Below, piece after piece: positions 16,447 through 23,596 of a stretch of 64,000 bases of DNA. Made by a program: the position numbers and the translations under genes. The notes under the pieces are model-generated. The model worked only from the letters and a program-made list of their open reading frames with translations. It was not told the DNA's origin and ran no database searches. Every line of letters starts with the position of its first letter. The stretch's first letter is position 1. Origin of the DNA: Paenibacillus spongiae. GTDB lineage: Bacteria; Bacillota; Bacilli; Paenibacillales; Paenibacillaceae. The DNA is taken from assembly GCF_024734895.1 (NCBI RefSeq), contig NZ_CP091430.1:4668501-4732500 (forward strand). The letters run 5' to 3'.

Positions 16447-17454
16447 CTACATCATTTGGGTGCGAGAATATCGATCCAGCTGCTTGATGAAGGAAGTCAT
16501 TCTTCTTTCAGCATCCAGCGCCCGCAGCATTTCTTTCTCAAGAAGCGTACGGTTACGATTTTTTTGATGACGATAGTGGTGAAGCAGAAGATACGTCGTC
16601 CTGGGAAAACGCAGCAAAGCGCGGAGCATGGCATAGTCTGTTCGTTCTAATTTGCTGACTCGCTGATATCCGTCAAGAAAATTAGCGGCAATTGAAAAAT
16701 TCCACCTATGGTCTTTGCAACAATTATAGATCATCCGATATAGCTCGTATGCGCGCAGATCAACTCTTAACGTTTCAAAATCAATGATATGCATACCGTT
16801 GTTATTTATTATGAAATTGGTCGGACCGCCGTCTCCGTGGCACAATACAATTAAATGACGCCCGGATCGGCATATTTTCTGATAACTATGGTTTCGCAGA
16901 AGCTGCTGAGTTAAGTTCGAATAACCGAGGATTTCCATTCCATGCTTTTGCAAAAGTGGATGGATACGAGATGACTTGTTGATCAGTCCAGACATCAATC
17001 TATGCTGGGCGCGAATTTCAGCAGGCCATTTTCCGACCATGTTCGCAGCGCCTGATATAGATCGGCTAGATCCCCGCGCAGCGAGATGAAATCGCGCTAA
17101 AGCAGCGCCGCACTTTCTCATATCGCCTGGTGATTGAACGGAAGGCCATCGCCCTGCAATCCACGGAGCGAGAACATAAAGAGACCCGCCGCGATGCATT
17201 TGTACAAATAGGCGGCGTCCCTCTTCCGTATGAACGCTGCGCCAACCGAGCCGGTTGAACCCTTTGCTGCGAATCGCCAGCAAAGACCGGTCAATCCATC
17301 GCAATCTTTGCAACGATACAGGCATACGCTTCAGCGCGTATGCTTTGTTATTAGGCAGAACAAGTCGAAAAACCCCATTTTGGATGGGAATAATTCGAAT
17401 CGGATGAATTCCGAAGCGCCTGGCTATGGGAGCCGCATTTTTCCGTGTACTCAT
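16447..17454 (-). CDS. CotS-family spore-coat protein (APH/choline-kinase fold)
   Basis: A 335-residue protein of the CotS/YutH/YsxE group, with an aminoglycoside-phosphotransferase-like fold. The catalytic loop reads LCHGDGGPTNFII (near residue 225) and the metal-binding aspartate is in HIIDFETLRVD (near 245). An N-terminal lobe lysine is seen in KAYALKRMPV. In Bacillus subtilis CotS is an inner-coat protein made in the mother cell next to the glycosyltransferase CotSA. Here the start codon overlaps the stop of the glycosyltransferase gene (ATGA at 17451-17454, with AAGGAAAG upstream), so translation is coupled; longer in-frame starts are not used. Located in the tRNA-Leu islet. Kinase activity is not established for this family. 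Confidence 0.8.
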   Translation of the reverse strand: MSTRKNAAPIARRFGIHPIRIIPIQNGVFRLVLPNNKAYALKRMPVSLQRLRWIDRSLLAIRSKGFNRLGWRSVHTEEGRRLFVQMHRGGSLYVLAPWIAGRWPSVQSPGDMRKCGAALARFHLAARGSSRSISGAANMVGKWPAEIRAQHRLMSGLINKSSRIHPLLQKHGMEILGYSNLTQQLLRNHSYQKICRSGRHLIVLCHGDGGPTNFIINNNGMHIIDFETLRVDLRAYELYRMIYNCCKDHRWNFSIAANFLDGYQRVSKLERTDYAMLRALLRFPRTTYLLLHHYRHQKNRNRTLLEKEMLRALDAERRMTSFIKQLDRYSRTQMM

Positions 17455-18608
17455 TTCACTCTTTCCTTCACTGAAGAACGAACGCCGGATCTTTGAAGCC
17501 GCAAAAATAATGTCTTGTATTCGGCTGCCATCCTCCGCCAAGAATATCGTTTCACCATAAGCTTGGCTTGGATGAGTCGCTGCTTAGTCTTACCTGGGTT
17601 TTTCCAAACGGCTTCGATCGCCTGACTGATCGCATTACTATCGACTGCTGTAATAATCTGAGCATTCCGTGGATTTACAAATTCTTTCAAACCGCCCGCA
17701 CGAGTGGAAATTAGAGGGATTCCGTTGGCCATCGCCTCAAGCGCCACTAAGCCGAACGATTCCAGTTTACTTGGCACGACGACCGCGCCATGAGAAGAAT
17801 ACATCCGCTGCACCTGGCCATGCGGAAGAAATCCAAGCCAGCGGATGTTGGATAAGACGCCTATTTGTTTCGCGATAGCTTTAAGACGCTTCTGATATTT
17901 GAGCGAAGCTTTCCCGATAACGGTCAAGCGGATTTGTTTTTTTTGCCCTGATAATATGGAAATTGACCGAATTAATGGTTCAATGCCTTTATCCCTGATA
18001 AGCCTGCCCACAAACATCAGTCGATGGGGCGGGACCCTCGTGCCATTCGAACCGACCCGAACGCCGTTCGGAATCACTTTCGTTTTAGATGCTGCACTGT
18101 AGAACCGTTTTTGGATTTCTTTTTTGAGCCAGTAGCTGGGTACGATGATTTGATCAGCATGGCGAAGGAGTGAAGCCTGACTTTTGATGCTGCGCAGGCT
18201 GCTTCCATCTTCCATAGAAACTAAGGAATGACAGGTGTATACAATAGGGATATGATACTTACGTTTTAATAATATTGCAGCTCTCTCAAACTCGAGACTA
18301 TGAATGTGAATAACATCCGGTTTTCGCGGGAAGAACCGTGTACTCAGCTGCTGAATAGATTCTGGCTTATAGGATGAAGACGAATGATTATAATACCTGG
18401 CACTCGCAGGGATGCGGACGGTCGCCAGTCCTTTGTTTTGGGTCAAATGGACGGAATGGGTAGTGCTTTGGGTAATGACGTTCACTCTAACGTTTTGTTT
18501 CATTAAGGCTTTCGCTAGTTCCGTAGCTACTGTACCGAGTCCGCCTACAATTGACGGGGCGAACTCAGCCGTCATTACCCATACGGATGGCGATGATGAT
18601 AATTTCAC
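17451..18608 (-). CDS. group-4 glycosyltransferase, CotSA-like
   Basis: A 385-residue GT-B glycosyltransferase. The N-terminal acceptor domain starts with VWVMTAEFAPSIVGGLGTV. The sugar-nucleotide domain shows MFVGRLIRDKGIEPLIRS (near 215) and the E-x7-E motif in PSKLESFGLVALEAMANG (near 305). Pairing with a CotS-like gene parallels the cotSA-cotS operon of Bacillus subtilis, so a spore-coat role is likely. The GTG at 18608 is chosen because GGGGAGG lies 7 nt upstream; the ATG at 18629 has no ribosome site. It heads the two-gene islet operon. Confidence 0.82.
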   Translation of the reverse strand: MKLSSSPSVWVMTAEFAPSIVGGLGTVATELAKALMKQNVRVNVITQSTTHSVHLTQNKGLATVRIPASARYYNHSSSSYKPESIQQLSTRFFPRKPDVIHIHSLEFERAAILLKRKYHIPIVYTCHSLVSMEDGSSLRSIKSQASLLRHADQIIVPSYWLKKEIQKRFYSAASKTKVIPNGVRVGSNGTRVPPHRLMFVGRLIRDKGIEPLIRSISILSGQKKQIRLTVIGKASLKYQKRLKAIAKQIGVLSNIRWLGFLPHGQVQRMYSSHGAVVVPSKLESFGLVALEAMANGIPLISTRAGGLKEFVNPRNAQIITAVDSNAISQAIEAVWKNPGKTKQRLIQAKLMVKRYSWRRMAAEYKTLFLRLQRSGVRSSVKERVK

Positions 18609-18629
18609 GATATGGCCTCCCCTATCCAT

Positions 18630-19054
18630 TCTTATAAATGTAAAGTATGAATGAAGGGATTATTAAGATTGGGGTACGGTCTATAACTTTTATTCTTTTT
18701 CTCCGTTACTATATAAGTTGATCTAAAGATTTTCCGGCAATTGGCCACTTTCTAAACGAAGACAGAGACGATCAATAATATTTGCAAATCTGAACCGATT
18801 TGTTGCATAAACCTGGTAATTATTGATGACATCCGCCTTCAGTTGGTCAGTCTGAGGGGAGAGTTAAAACAAACTCTTATCAGGATGAGGATATGTATTC
18901 GAACAAAAAAAATAATGACCCTTCAAGGTCATCGGGAATCCGTACTCCTACGCATCGAAACATTAAATAAAACCAATGTTATAAGAATGTTAGAAAACAA
19001 CCCCCATAAACGAACAAAAGTTCCAGCCGCATGAGCTGAAACGAATGATAAGGT
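18630..19054. other. non-coding right flank of the islet
   Basis: About 425 bp without a supported gene. On the minus strand CATACTTTA (18641-18649), 33 bp before the glycosyltransferase start, resembles the -10 of the mother-cell sigma factors (sigma-E/sigma-K). No convincing -35 was found, so this is only suggestive. A 63-codon frame at 18843-19034 lacks family features. Confidence 0.35.
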
Positions 19055-19109
19055 TGGTGCGGTCGAGAGGACTTGAACCTCCACGTCATTGCTGACACTA
19101 GAACCTGAA
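19055..19109. repeat. proximal attachment-site repeat inside tRNA-Leu
   Basis: Second copy of the 55-bp direct repeat, identical to 16261-16315. It covers the CCA end, acceptor 3' strand, T arm, variable arm and part of the anticodon arm of the intact tRNA-Leu gene. Confidence 0.85.
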
Positions 19110-19140
19110 TCTAGCGCGTCTGCCATTCCGCCACGACCGC
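19055..19140 (-). tRNA. tRNA-Leu (anticodon CAG)
   Basis: An 86-nt class II tRNA with encoded CCA. The acceptor stem is GCGGTCG/CGACCGC. The anticodon stem CTAGA/TCTAG closes the loop TTCAGGT, giving anticodon CAG. The long variable arm (TGTCA-gcaa-TGACG) and T loop GGTTCAAGTCC are present. It decodes CUG leucine codons. Its 3' half is duplicated at 16261, marking an integration site. Confidence 0.95.
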
Positions 19141-19280
19141 ATCTTGCTGACAGCGATGCCATTTGCAGCATCATAATCGCAAGCACGTAACCTATCTTAT
19201 CATCCCGAGATCACTAAAGTCAAGAAAAATAAGATGCTGCGGACTATATTTCTCTCCTTTTGAAGATCTGCTCCGCAGAT

Positions 19281-19724
19281 TTAATCGAACAGATCGCCCA
19301 ATACGTCAATCATGGTCTTTTTCTTCTTGGGCCTTCCGTATTTATCGTATCCGTACTTGTGGCCGTATCCCCCATTATGACCCTGGTGGCCGTACCCGCC
19401 GTTCGGATGAGACTGATTTCCGTAATGGCCTTGCTGCGGCTGTTGAGAAACATAGCCCCCTTGAGGTGCTGCTTGTCCATAGCCGCCTGCTGGTGGCGGC
19501 GGAGGCGTCTGTGCGTTCCCGCCGATTGTTTGGGCGTTGCCGCCTCTGTAATACTGCTCCTCCAGTCGGTCATAATCATCCTGGATCTGACGCATCCCCT
19601 GCATCAGCTTGTCAAGCTCGCCGCGGTCCAGCCAAACCCCTTTGCAATCCGGACATACGTCGATCATTACACCGTCCTTCTCCACTTCCCGCATTCGAAC
19701 ATCTGAGCAAACCGGACACTTCAT
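19281..19724 (-). CDS. zf-TFIIB-domain zinc-ribbon protein with Gly/Tyr/His-rich tail
   Basis: A 147-residue protein. Residues 1-42 form a TFIIB-type zinc ribbon with two Cys pairs (MKCPVC and DVCPDCKGVWLDRGELDKL). A short coiled segment follows, then a low-complexity tail rich in Gly, Gln, Tyr and His and a basic end (KYGRPKKKKTM). Zinc-ribbon proteins of this group are widespread and of unknown function. ATG at 19724 has AAGGAGG upstream; longer frames are not supported. It stands between the tRNA gene and small unknown genes. Confidence 0.8.
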   Translation of the reverse strand: MKCPVCSDVRMREVEKDGVMIDVCPDCKGVWLDRGELDKLMQGMRQIQDDYDRLEEQYYRGGNAQTIGGNAQTPPPPPAGGYGQAAPQGGYVSQQPQQGHYGNQSHPNGGYGHQGHNGGYGHKYGYDKYGRPKKKKTMIDVLGDLFD

Positions 19725-19890
19725 GAACGAATCCCTCCTTATTAAATCGTCATATGGGCTTCGAACGAGCATCATGGAGCTTACCCGCTTCGAATACACG
19801 CATATCGTTATCGTTCCATACGAACTTCTGCCGATTACGTTCCACATCGCCGTTCGTTTCTTGCAGCCTAATGATGTTCGCAGGGACCTC

Positions 19891-20112
19891 TTATTCTTCT
19901 TCGACTGCAATCGACCGGGGTTCAGATGCAAGCTCATAGCTATAAAGCCTGCTTAACTTCACTACCCTGCGATTATGTTTTCGAATCACGACGCTATCCT
20001 TATCCCATGCGACGACGATGCCGATCACATCGTTCATCTCCAATGCGTCGCGAACCACTCTGAGCTTGGTTCCTTCCAGCCGATATGTATTAAGCTGTTC
20101 ATCCGTTATCAT
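19891..20112 (-). CDS. conserved hypothetical small protein
   Basis: A 73-residue soluble protein without a recognised family. It has a beta-rich pattern (KLRVVRDALEMNDVIGIVVAWDKDSVVIRK) that could be a small SH3- or Hfq-like barrel, and an acidic tail. GGAGG lies upstream of the ATG at a rather long spacing. Coding is supported by regular amphipathic composition and fit between neighbours transcribed the same way. Function unknown. Confidence 0.6.
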   Translation of the reverse strand: MITDEQLNTYRLEGTKLRVVRDALEMNDVIGIVVAWDKDSVVIRKHNRRVVKLSRLYSYELASEPRSIAVEEE

Positions 20113-20150
20113 GATTATTTCCAGGCCTCCTTAGCGGTCCACCATAACAA

Positions 20151-20190
20151 AAGACCTCAATGCCGCGTTCATCGCACTCATTGAGGTCTT
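20151..20190 (-). terminator. intrinsic terminator
   Basis: AAGACCTCAATG pairs perfectly with CATTGAGGTCTT around a 16-nt loop. On the minus strand it is followed by TTTTG, 34 bp after the stop of the gene at 20224. Confidence 0.75.
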
Positions 20191-20223
20191 CATCTCTGTA
20201 TTGGTTACGGATATCGCAATGAA

Positions 20224-20544
20224 CTATCCGACGTGCTCCTTCGAATCGTTCGTCTCGTACCATTCATCCAACACGCGCGAGGACATGACACGGCTGGTAA
20301 TGTACTCGGCTTGCTTCTCCGTGAACATCTCGTGCCAATCGACCTCGAGCTCGCCGCAAAGTTTGACGATCGTTAACAATTCTGACCAAGCAACGTATCG
20401 TTTATACCAAAAAAATTGAGGATGCTCAATCATATAAGGGTATAAGTCATCGAATTCCGTATGCTTGCAGTCGAGCGCACGCTCGAAATGGACTTTGGCG
20501 TCGGACAATTTGGAATGTAAATAGTCAGAAGAAAACTTCCCCAT
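20224..20544 (-). CDS. hypothetical protein, possibly DUF-type helical protein
   Basis: A 106-residue, helical, acidic and aromatic-rich protein (HPQFFWYKRYVAWSELLTIV; ELEVDWHEMFTEKQAEYI) with no recognised domain. GGGGAGG lies 9 nt before the ATG at 20544; an upstream in-frame start at 20568 lacks support. It has its own terminator. It is transcribed leftward after the xpt gene with a 93-bp gap. Function unknown. Confidence 0.65.
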   Translation of the reverse strand: MGKFSSDYLHSKLSDAKVHFERALDCKHTEFDDLYPYMIEHPQFFWYKRYVAWSELLTIVKLCGELEVDWHEMFTEKQAEYITSRVMSSRVLDEWYETNDSKEHVG

Positions 20545-20636
20545 GTTCTTGTGCCTCCCCTTGGTCACTTATGAACATTATATGACAAAAAGAATATCGC
20601 GAAAAGGGACTGATTGTGGAAATGTGACAGGCACGC

Positions 20637-21206
20637 CTATTCGAAGCGGATGATTCCGCCCTCCAGCGAAGCCACTTTAACGAGCGATTCCACGACGATT
20701 CCCTGCTCGCGAATCGTACCTGCACCGGCCTGGAATGACTTCTCAACGACGATTCCAAGCCCCGCCAGCTTAGCGCCGGAACGCTCGATAATCTTGATCA
20801 AGCCCCGGGCGGCGTCTCCGTTGGCAATGATATCGTCAATGAAGAGCACATGGTCTTCCGGGCGAAGGAACTGCTTCGATACCATAATATCCGTCACAAT
20901 CCCTTTCGTAAAGGATGGCACCCGCTCAGTTAGAGCATCCTGATCGGCAATAAGCGTCTTCTTGCGTCTGGCAAATACAAGCGGCACATTAAGGGCAAGT
21001 GCTGTCGCAAATGCGACCGGTATGCCCGATGATTCGACCGTAATGACTTTCGTAATCGATTTCTCGGCGAAGCGACGCGCAAATTCCTTCCCCATCTCCA
21101 TCGTCAGTTCCGGATCTACCTGATGATTCAGAAGAGCATCCAATTTAAGAACATCGCTATTGATTACGGAAGCCTCGCGTAATATGCGTTCTTTGAGTAT
21201 ATCCAT
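20637..21206 (-). CDS. xpt: xanthine phosphoribosyltransferase
   Basis: A 189-residue type I phosphoribosyltransferase that converts xanthine and PRPP to XMP in purine salvage. The PRPP loop is HVLFIDDIIANGDAARGL near residue 125. MDILKERILREASVI at the N-terminus and VEKSFQAG near 158 are typical of Xpt. GGAGGG lies before the ATG at 21206. In Bacillus subtilis xpt is preceded by a guanine riboswitch; none is recognisable in the 180 bp upstream here, while a purine-like aptamer sits on the DMT exporter at 5.5 kb. Identity is strong. Confidence 0.93.
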   Translation of the reverse strand: MDILKERILREASVINSDVLKLDALLNHQVDPELTMEMGKEFARRFAEKSITKVITVESSGIPVAFATALALNVPLVFARRKKTLIADQDALTERVPSFTKGIVTDIMVSKQFLRPEDHVLFIDDIIANGDAARGLIKIIERSGAKLAGLGIVVEKSFQAGAGTIREQGIVVESLVKVASLEGGIIRFE

Positions 21207-21390
21207 CCGCGTTCCCTCCAGAAAAAATCTTTTTCCGATAACGTACCATAAGGTAGGCGGGCTTCGCAACTGAAATCCTCAAATAGGAATGGATTTATGC
21301 CATAATCATGCAACTTTTTCCATTGCTAAAGCGTCTATAGAAAGAGAGATTATTTTCGCGATACTTTTCATCAACAGGAGGTGTCATTAG

Positions 21391-22119
21391 TTGTTACCTA
21401 ACCCAGCGAGAATTGCAGCAAAAACGTCTACTGTCCTCCTTCTGTCCGTTATTATTGCAGGCTGCCAAACGACGATAAACGATCCCGTGCCGGAACCGGG
21501 TACGAGCATAGGGGCGAGCAATCTTAATTCCGATCCGAATTCAAATCCCGACAGCCCGCAAAAAACATACAATAGCGCTACCGATTCGGGTGATGTACCG
21601 GTAGCGAACGCCGTCGCAGACGACGATAAGACGGATCAGCCCGACGCCGAGACCCAATCATCTTCGGACAAGAAGGATGCCAAGATAGACGGCAAGCCCG
21701 AAGTCACGCCGATCAAAGAAGAGAAGCAATGGGACCCTACTGCGCCGAAGCTTCGCGGCATCGCCCTGGGCGACACTCAAACCTCACTTGATCGTAAGCT
21801 CGGCAAGCCAAGCGACGCATACGATCTGGAGGATGAGTCCGAGAAGCTGCGAGTTAACGAATACGATGGCTTCGCTGTCGGCTTCGGTGCCGATAAGAAA
21901 GTCAGATTCGTTGAAGTCTTCAAAGCCGGCGTTTCAACCGAGTTGAACGGACTGAAGATTGGCGATAATAAAGACGCCGCCGTTAAGGCATTAGGCAAGC
22001 CCGATACGAACACTTCCAGCGTGCTGGCCTACAAAGCTGAGAAAGCGCTGCTCAAGATCGATTTGGAACCGAAGACCGGTACTATTATCTCCATCAAGCT
22101 GTTCCATGAAGCCGAATAG
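21391..22119 (+). CDS. secreted lipoprotein with C-terminal duplicated repeat
   Basis: A 242-residue lipoprotein: signal helix (STVLLLSVIIAGC) with lipobox IAGC at about residue 28, then a disordered Asp/Ser/Asn-rich linker (about 30-110). The C-terminal domain has two similar units, GIALGDTQTSLDRKLGKPSD and GLKIGDNKDAAVKALGKPDT, each followed by beta strands. These resemble DUF4309-type modules. The start is TTG at 21391, preceded by AGGAGGTG. It diverges from xpt. Role unknown, probably envelope-associated. Confidence 0.78.
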   Translation: MLPNPARIAAKTSTVLLLSVIIAGCQTTINDPVPEPGTSIGASNLNSDPNSNPDSPQKTYNSATDSGDVPVANAVADDDKTDQPDAETQSSSDKKDAKIDGKPEVTPIKEEKQWDPTAPKLRGIALGDTQTSLDRKLGKPSDAYDLEDESEKLRVNEYDGFAVGFGADKKVRFVEVFKAGVSTELNGLKIGDNKDAAVKALGKPDTNTSSVLAYKAEKALLKIDLEPKTGTIISIKLFHEAE

Positions 22120-22537
22120 ATTGGACACAATTACCAATCCCTACTCTATATTCCCTGCACCACGCGACTATTCCAACGGCGACCGGCGTATGAAGCCCCT
22201 TCTTTCAACCTCATGATATCCGGTATGCCCGCGGATCTTATGATCCTTGAGGCTGGTTCTTGTAACCAGCTTCGGCCTCACCGCATTATCCACCTCACCT
22301 CTGCCTACTGAAGCAAATCGATTCGATGACTTAACCGCGATCTTCCTCAGACCGTCCCGTTCGATCCTTCTTTGTCCCGCAAGCTGCCAAGCGTCGCTAT
22401 ACTTGCATTACCGGCGCGTAAGGTATACAACCATGCTGCCGGTCTTCTATGGCCTTCAGTATCAATTTATGTCATGCCTGTCCTCTCCCGGACATACCTT
22501 ATAACAAAGGCGGGATGAAAGGCAGGGCATACGTCGT
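22120..22537. other. intergenic region, nothing firm
   Basis: About 420 bp. A hairpin GCTGGTT/AACCAGC (about 22253-22271) lacks a T-run. TTGCAT and TATACA with 15-bp spacing near 22411-22437 could be a weak promoter for the next gene. No coding frame or riboswitch pattern was recognised. Confidence 0.35.
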
Positions 22538-23578
22538 ATGAAAAGAACCGGTAAAGTTTTGCAAGTCGCCTTCACTTATATGGGAACGATTGTAGGGGCC
22601 GGCTTCGCAACAGGCCAGGAAATTGTGCAATTCTTCACCAGATTCGGATATTGGGGCGCACTGACGATCCTGCTGTCAACCGCCATGTTCATCTGGCTGG
22701 GTGCAAAGATGATGCTTATCGCAAGCGAGGTTTCGGCCAAATCGTATGAAGCTGTCAATAAAGTGCTGTTCGGCGAACGGTTCGGCAGCTGGGTCAGCCA
22801 CTTCATGCTGATTGTCCTGCTCGGCGTCAACGCTGTCATGCTTGCCGGCGCAGGCTCTATATTTAACGAGCATTGGAATTTCTCGTATCAATCCGGACTT
22901 CTTATCACGCTGTTCGGCTGTTTTTTCCTTCTGCGCAAAGGAATGAAAGCCATCCTGACGCTCAACAGCATCGTCGTTCCCATCATGCTGCTGTTCACCG
23001 TGCTGATCATCATCGATACGATTCAGACGCCTGGCTCCGACCGTTGGATGATCCTTACAAGCGATCATTCACCTTGGGCCGCATGGGCTTCGCCTTTCTT
23101 ATATGCCGCTTTCAATCTGTCCATGTCGCAAGCCGTGCTCGTCCCTCTGGGCGCGGAGATCAAGGACCGCAAAACGATTGTCTACGGCGCTTGGCTCGGC
23201 GGTTTCGGCATCGGTTTTATGCTGTTGACCGGACATATCGCCTTATCGGTGTACATGCCCGGCATACAGCAGTTCGCGATTCCGATGGGCGGCATCGCCC
23301 GCGAGCTCGGACAAGGCGTTCAGTGGATTTATATCTTCCTTATTTTCGCCGAGATCTTCACGACCTTGGTTGCGGATATTTACGGTTTGACGCTTCAGCT
23401 TCAAGAGCGGTTGAAGGTTTCCCGCGTCCTGCTCACCGTTACCGTCCTGTTCATTTGCTATTTGGCAAGTCAAATCGGCTTCGGCCCGCTGCTGTCCACC
23501 CTCTATCCGTTATTCGGCCTGATCAGCCTCGGATGGCTCATTCTCCTTATTCGAATACGTTCGCCGCAGGGCAATTAA
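22538..23578 (+). CDS. YkvI-family membrane protein (APC-like transporter)
   Basis: A 346-residue protein with about ten transmembrane helices. The N-terminal GTIVGAGFATGQEIVQFF is the unwound-helix motif typical of the YkvI family, distantly related to LeuT-fold amino-acid transporters. Function is unestablished in characterised bacteria; uptake or exchange of a small solute is likely. The ribosome site is weak (AAGGCAGGG, long spacing). It converges with yhaN with an 18-bp gap. Confidence 0.85.
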   Translation: MKRTGKVLQVAFTYMGTIVGAGFATGQEIVQFFTRFGYWGALTILLSTAMFIWLGAKMMLIASEVSAKSYEAVNKVLFGERFGSWVSHFMLIVLLGVNAVMLAGAGSIFNEHWNFSYQSGLLITLFGCFFLLRKGMKAILTLNSIVVPIMLLFTVLIIIDTIQTPGSDRWMILTSDHSPWAAWASPFLYAAFNLSMSQAVLVPLGAEIKDRKTIVYGAWLGGFGIGFMLLTGHIALSVYMPGIQQFAIPMGGIARELGQGVQWIYIFLIFAEIFTTLVADIYGLTLQLQERLKVSRVLLTVTVLFICYLASQIGFGPLLSTLYPLFGLISLGWLILLIRIRSPQGN

Positions 23579-23596
23579 CGGTCCTTCTTCCTGCGG

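Larger units (their letters stand above)
16261..19109. mobile_element. 2.8-kb tRNA-Leu islet carrying a CotS/CotSA-like pair, no integrase
   Basis: The segment is bounded by a 55-bp perfect direct repeat whose right copy lies inside the intact tRNA-Leu(CAG) gene. It extends from the 3' side of the tRNA, as expected for an element integrated at a tRNA attachment site. It holds two leftward, overlapping genes (a spore-coat-kinase-like protein and a group-4 glycosyltransferase) plus about 130 bp and 445 bp of non-coding flank. No recombinase, excisionase or replication gene is visible, so it is either a deletion remnant or a non-autonomous element moved in trans. A simple partial tRNA duplication is the alternative. 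Confidence 0.65.

Noticed and set aside
22247..22504. 85-codon plus-strand frame before ykvI
   Set aside because: No start signal and Cys/Arg/Ser-rich composition typical of random frames.
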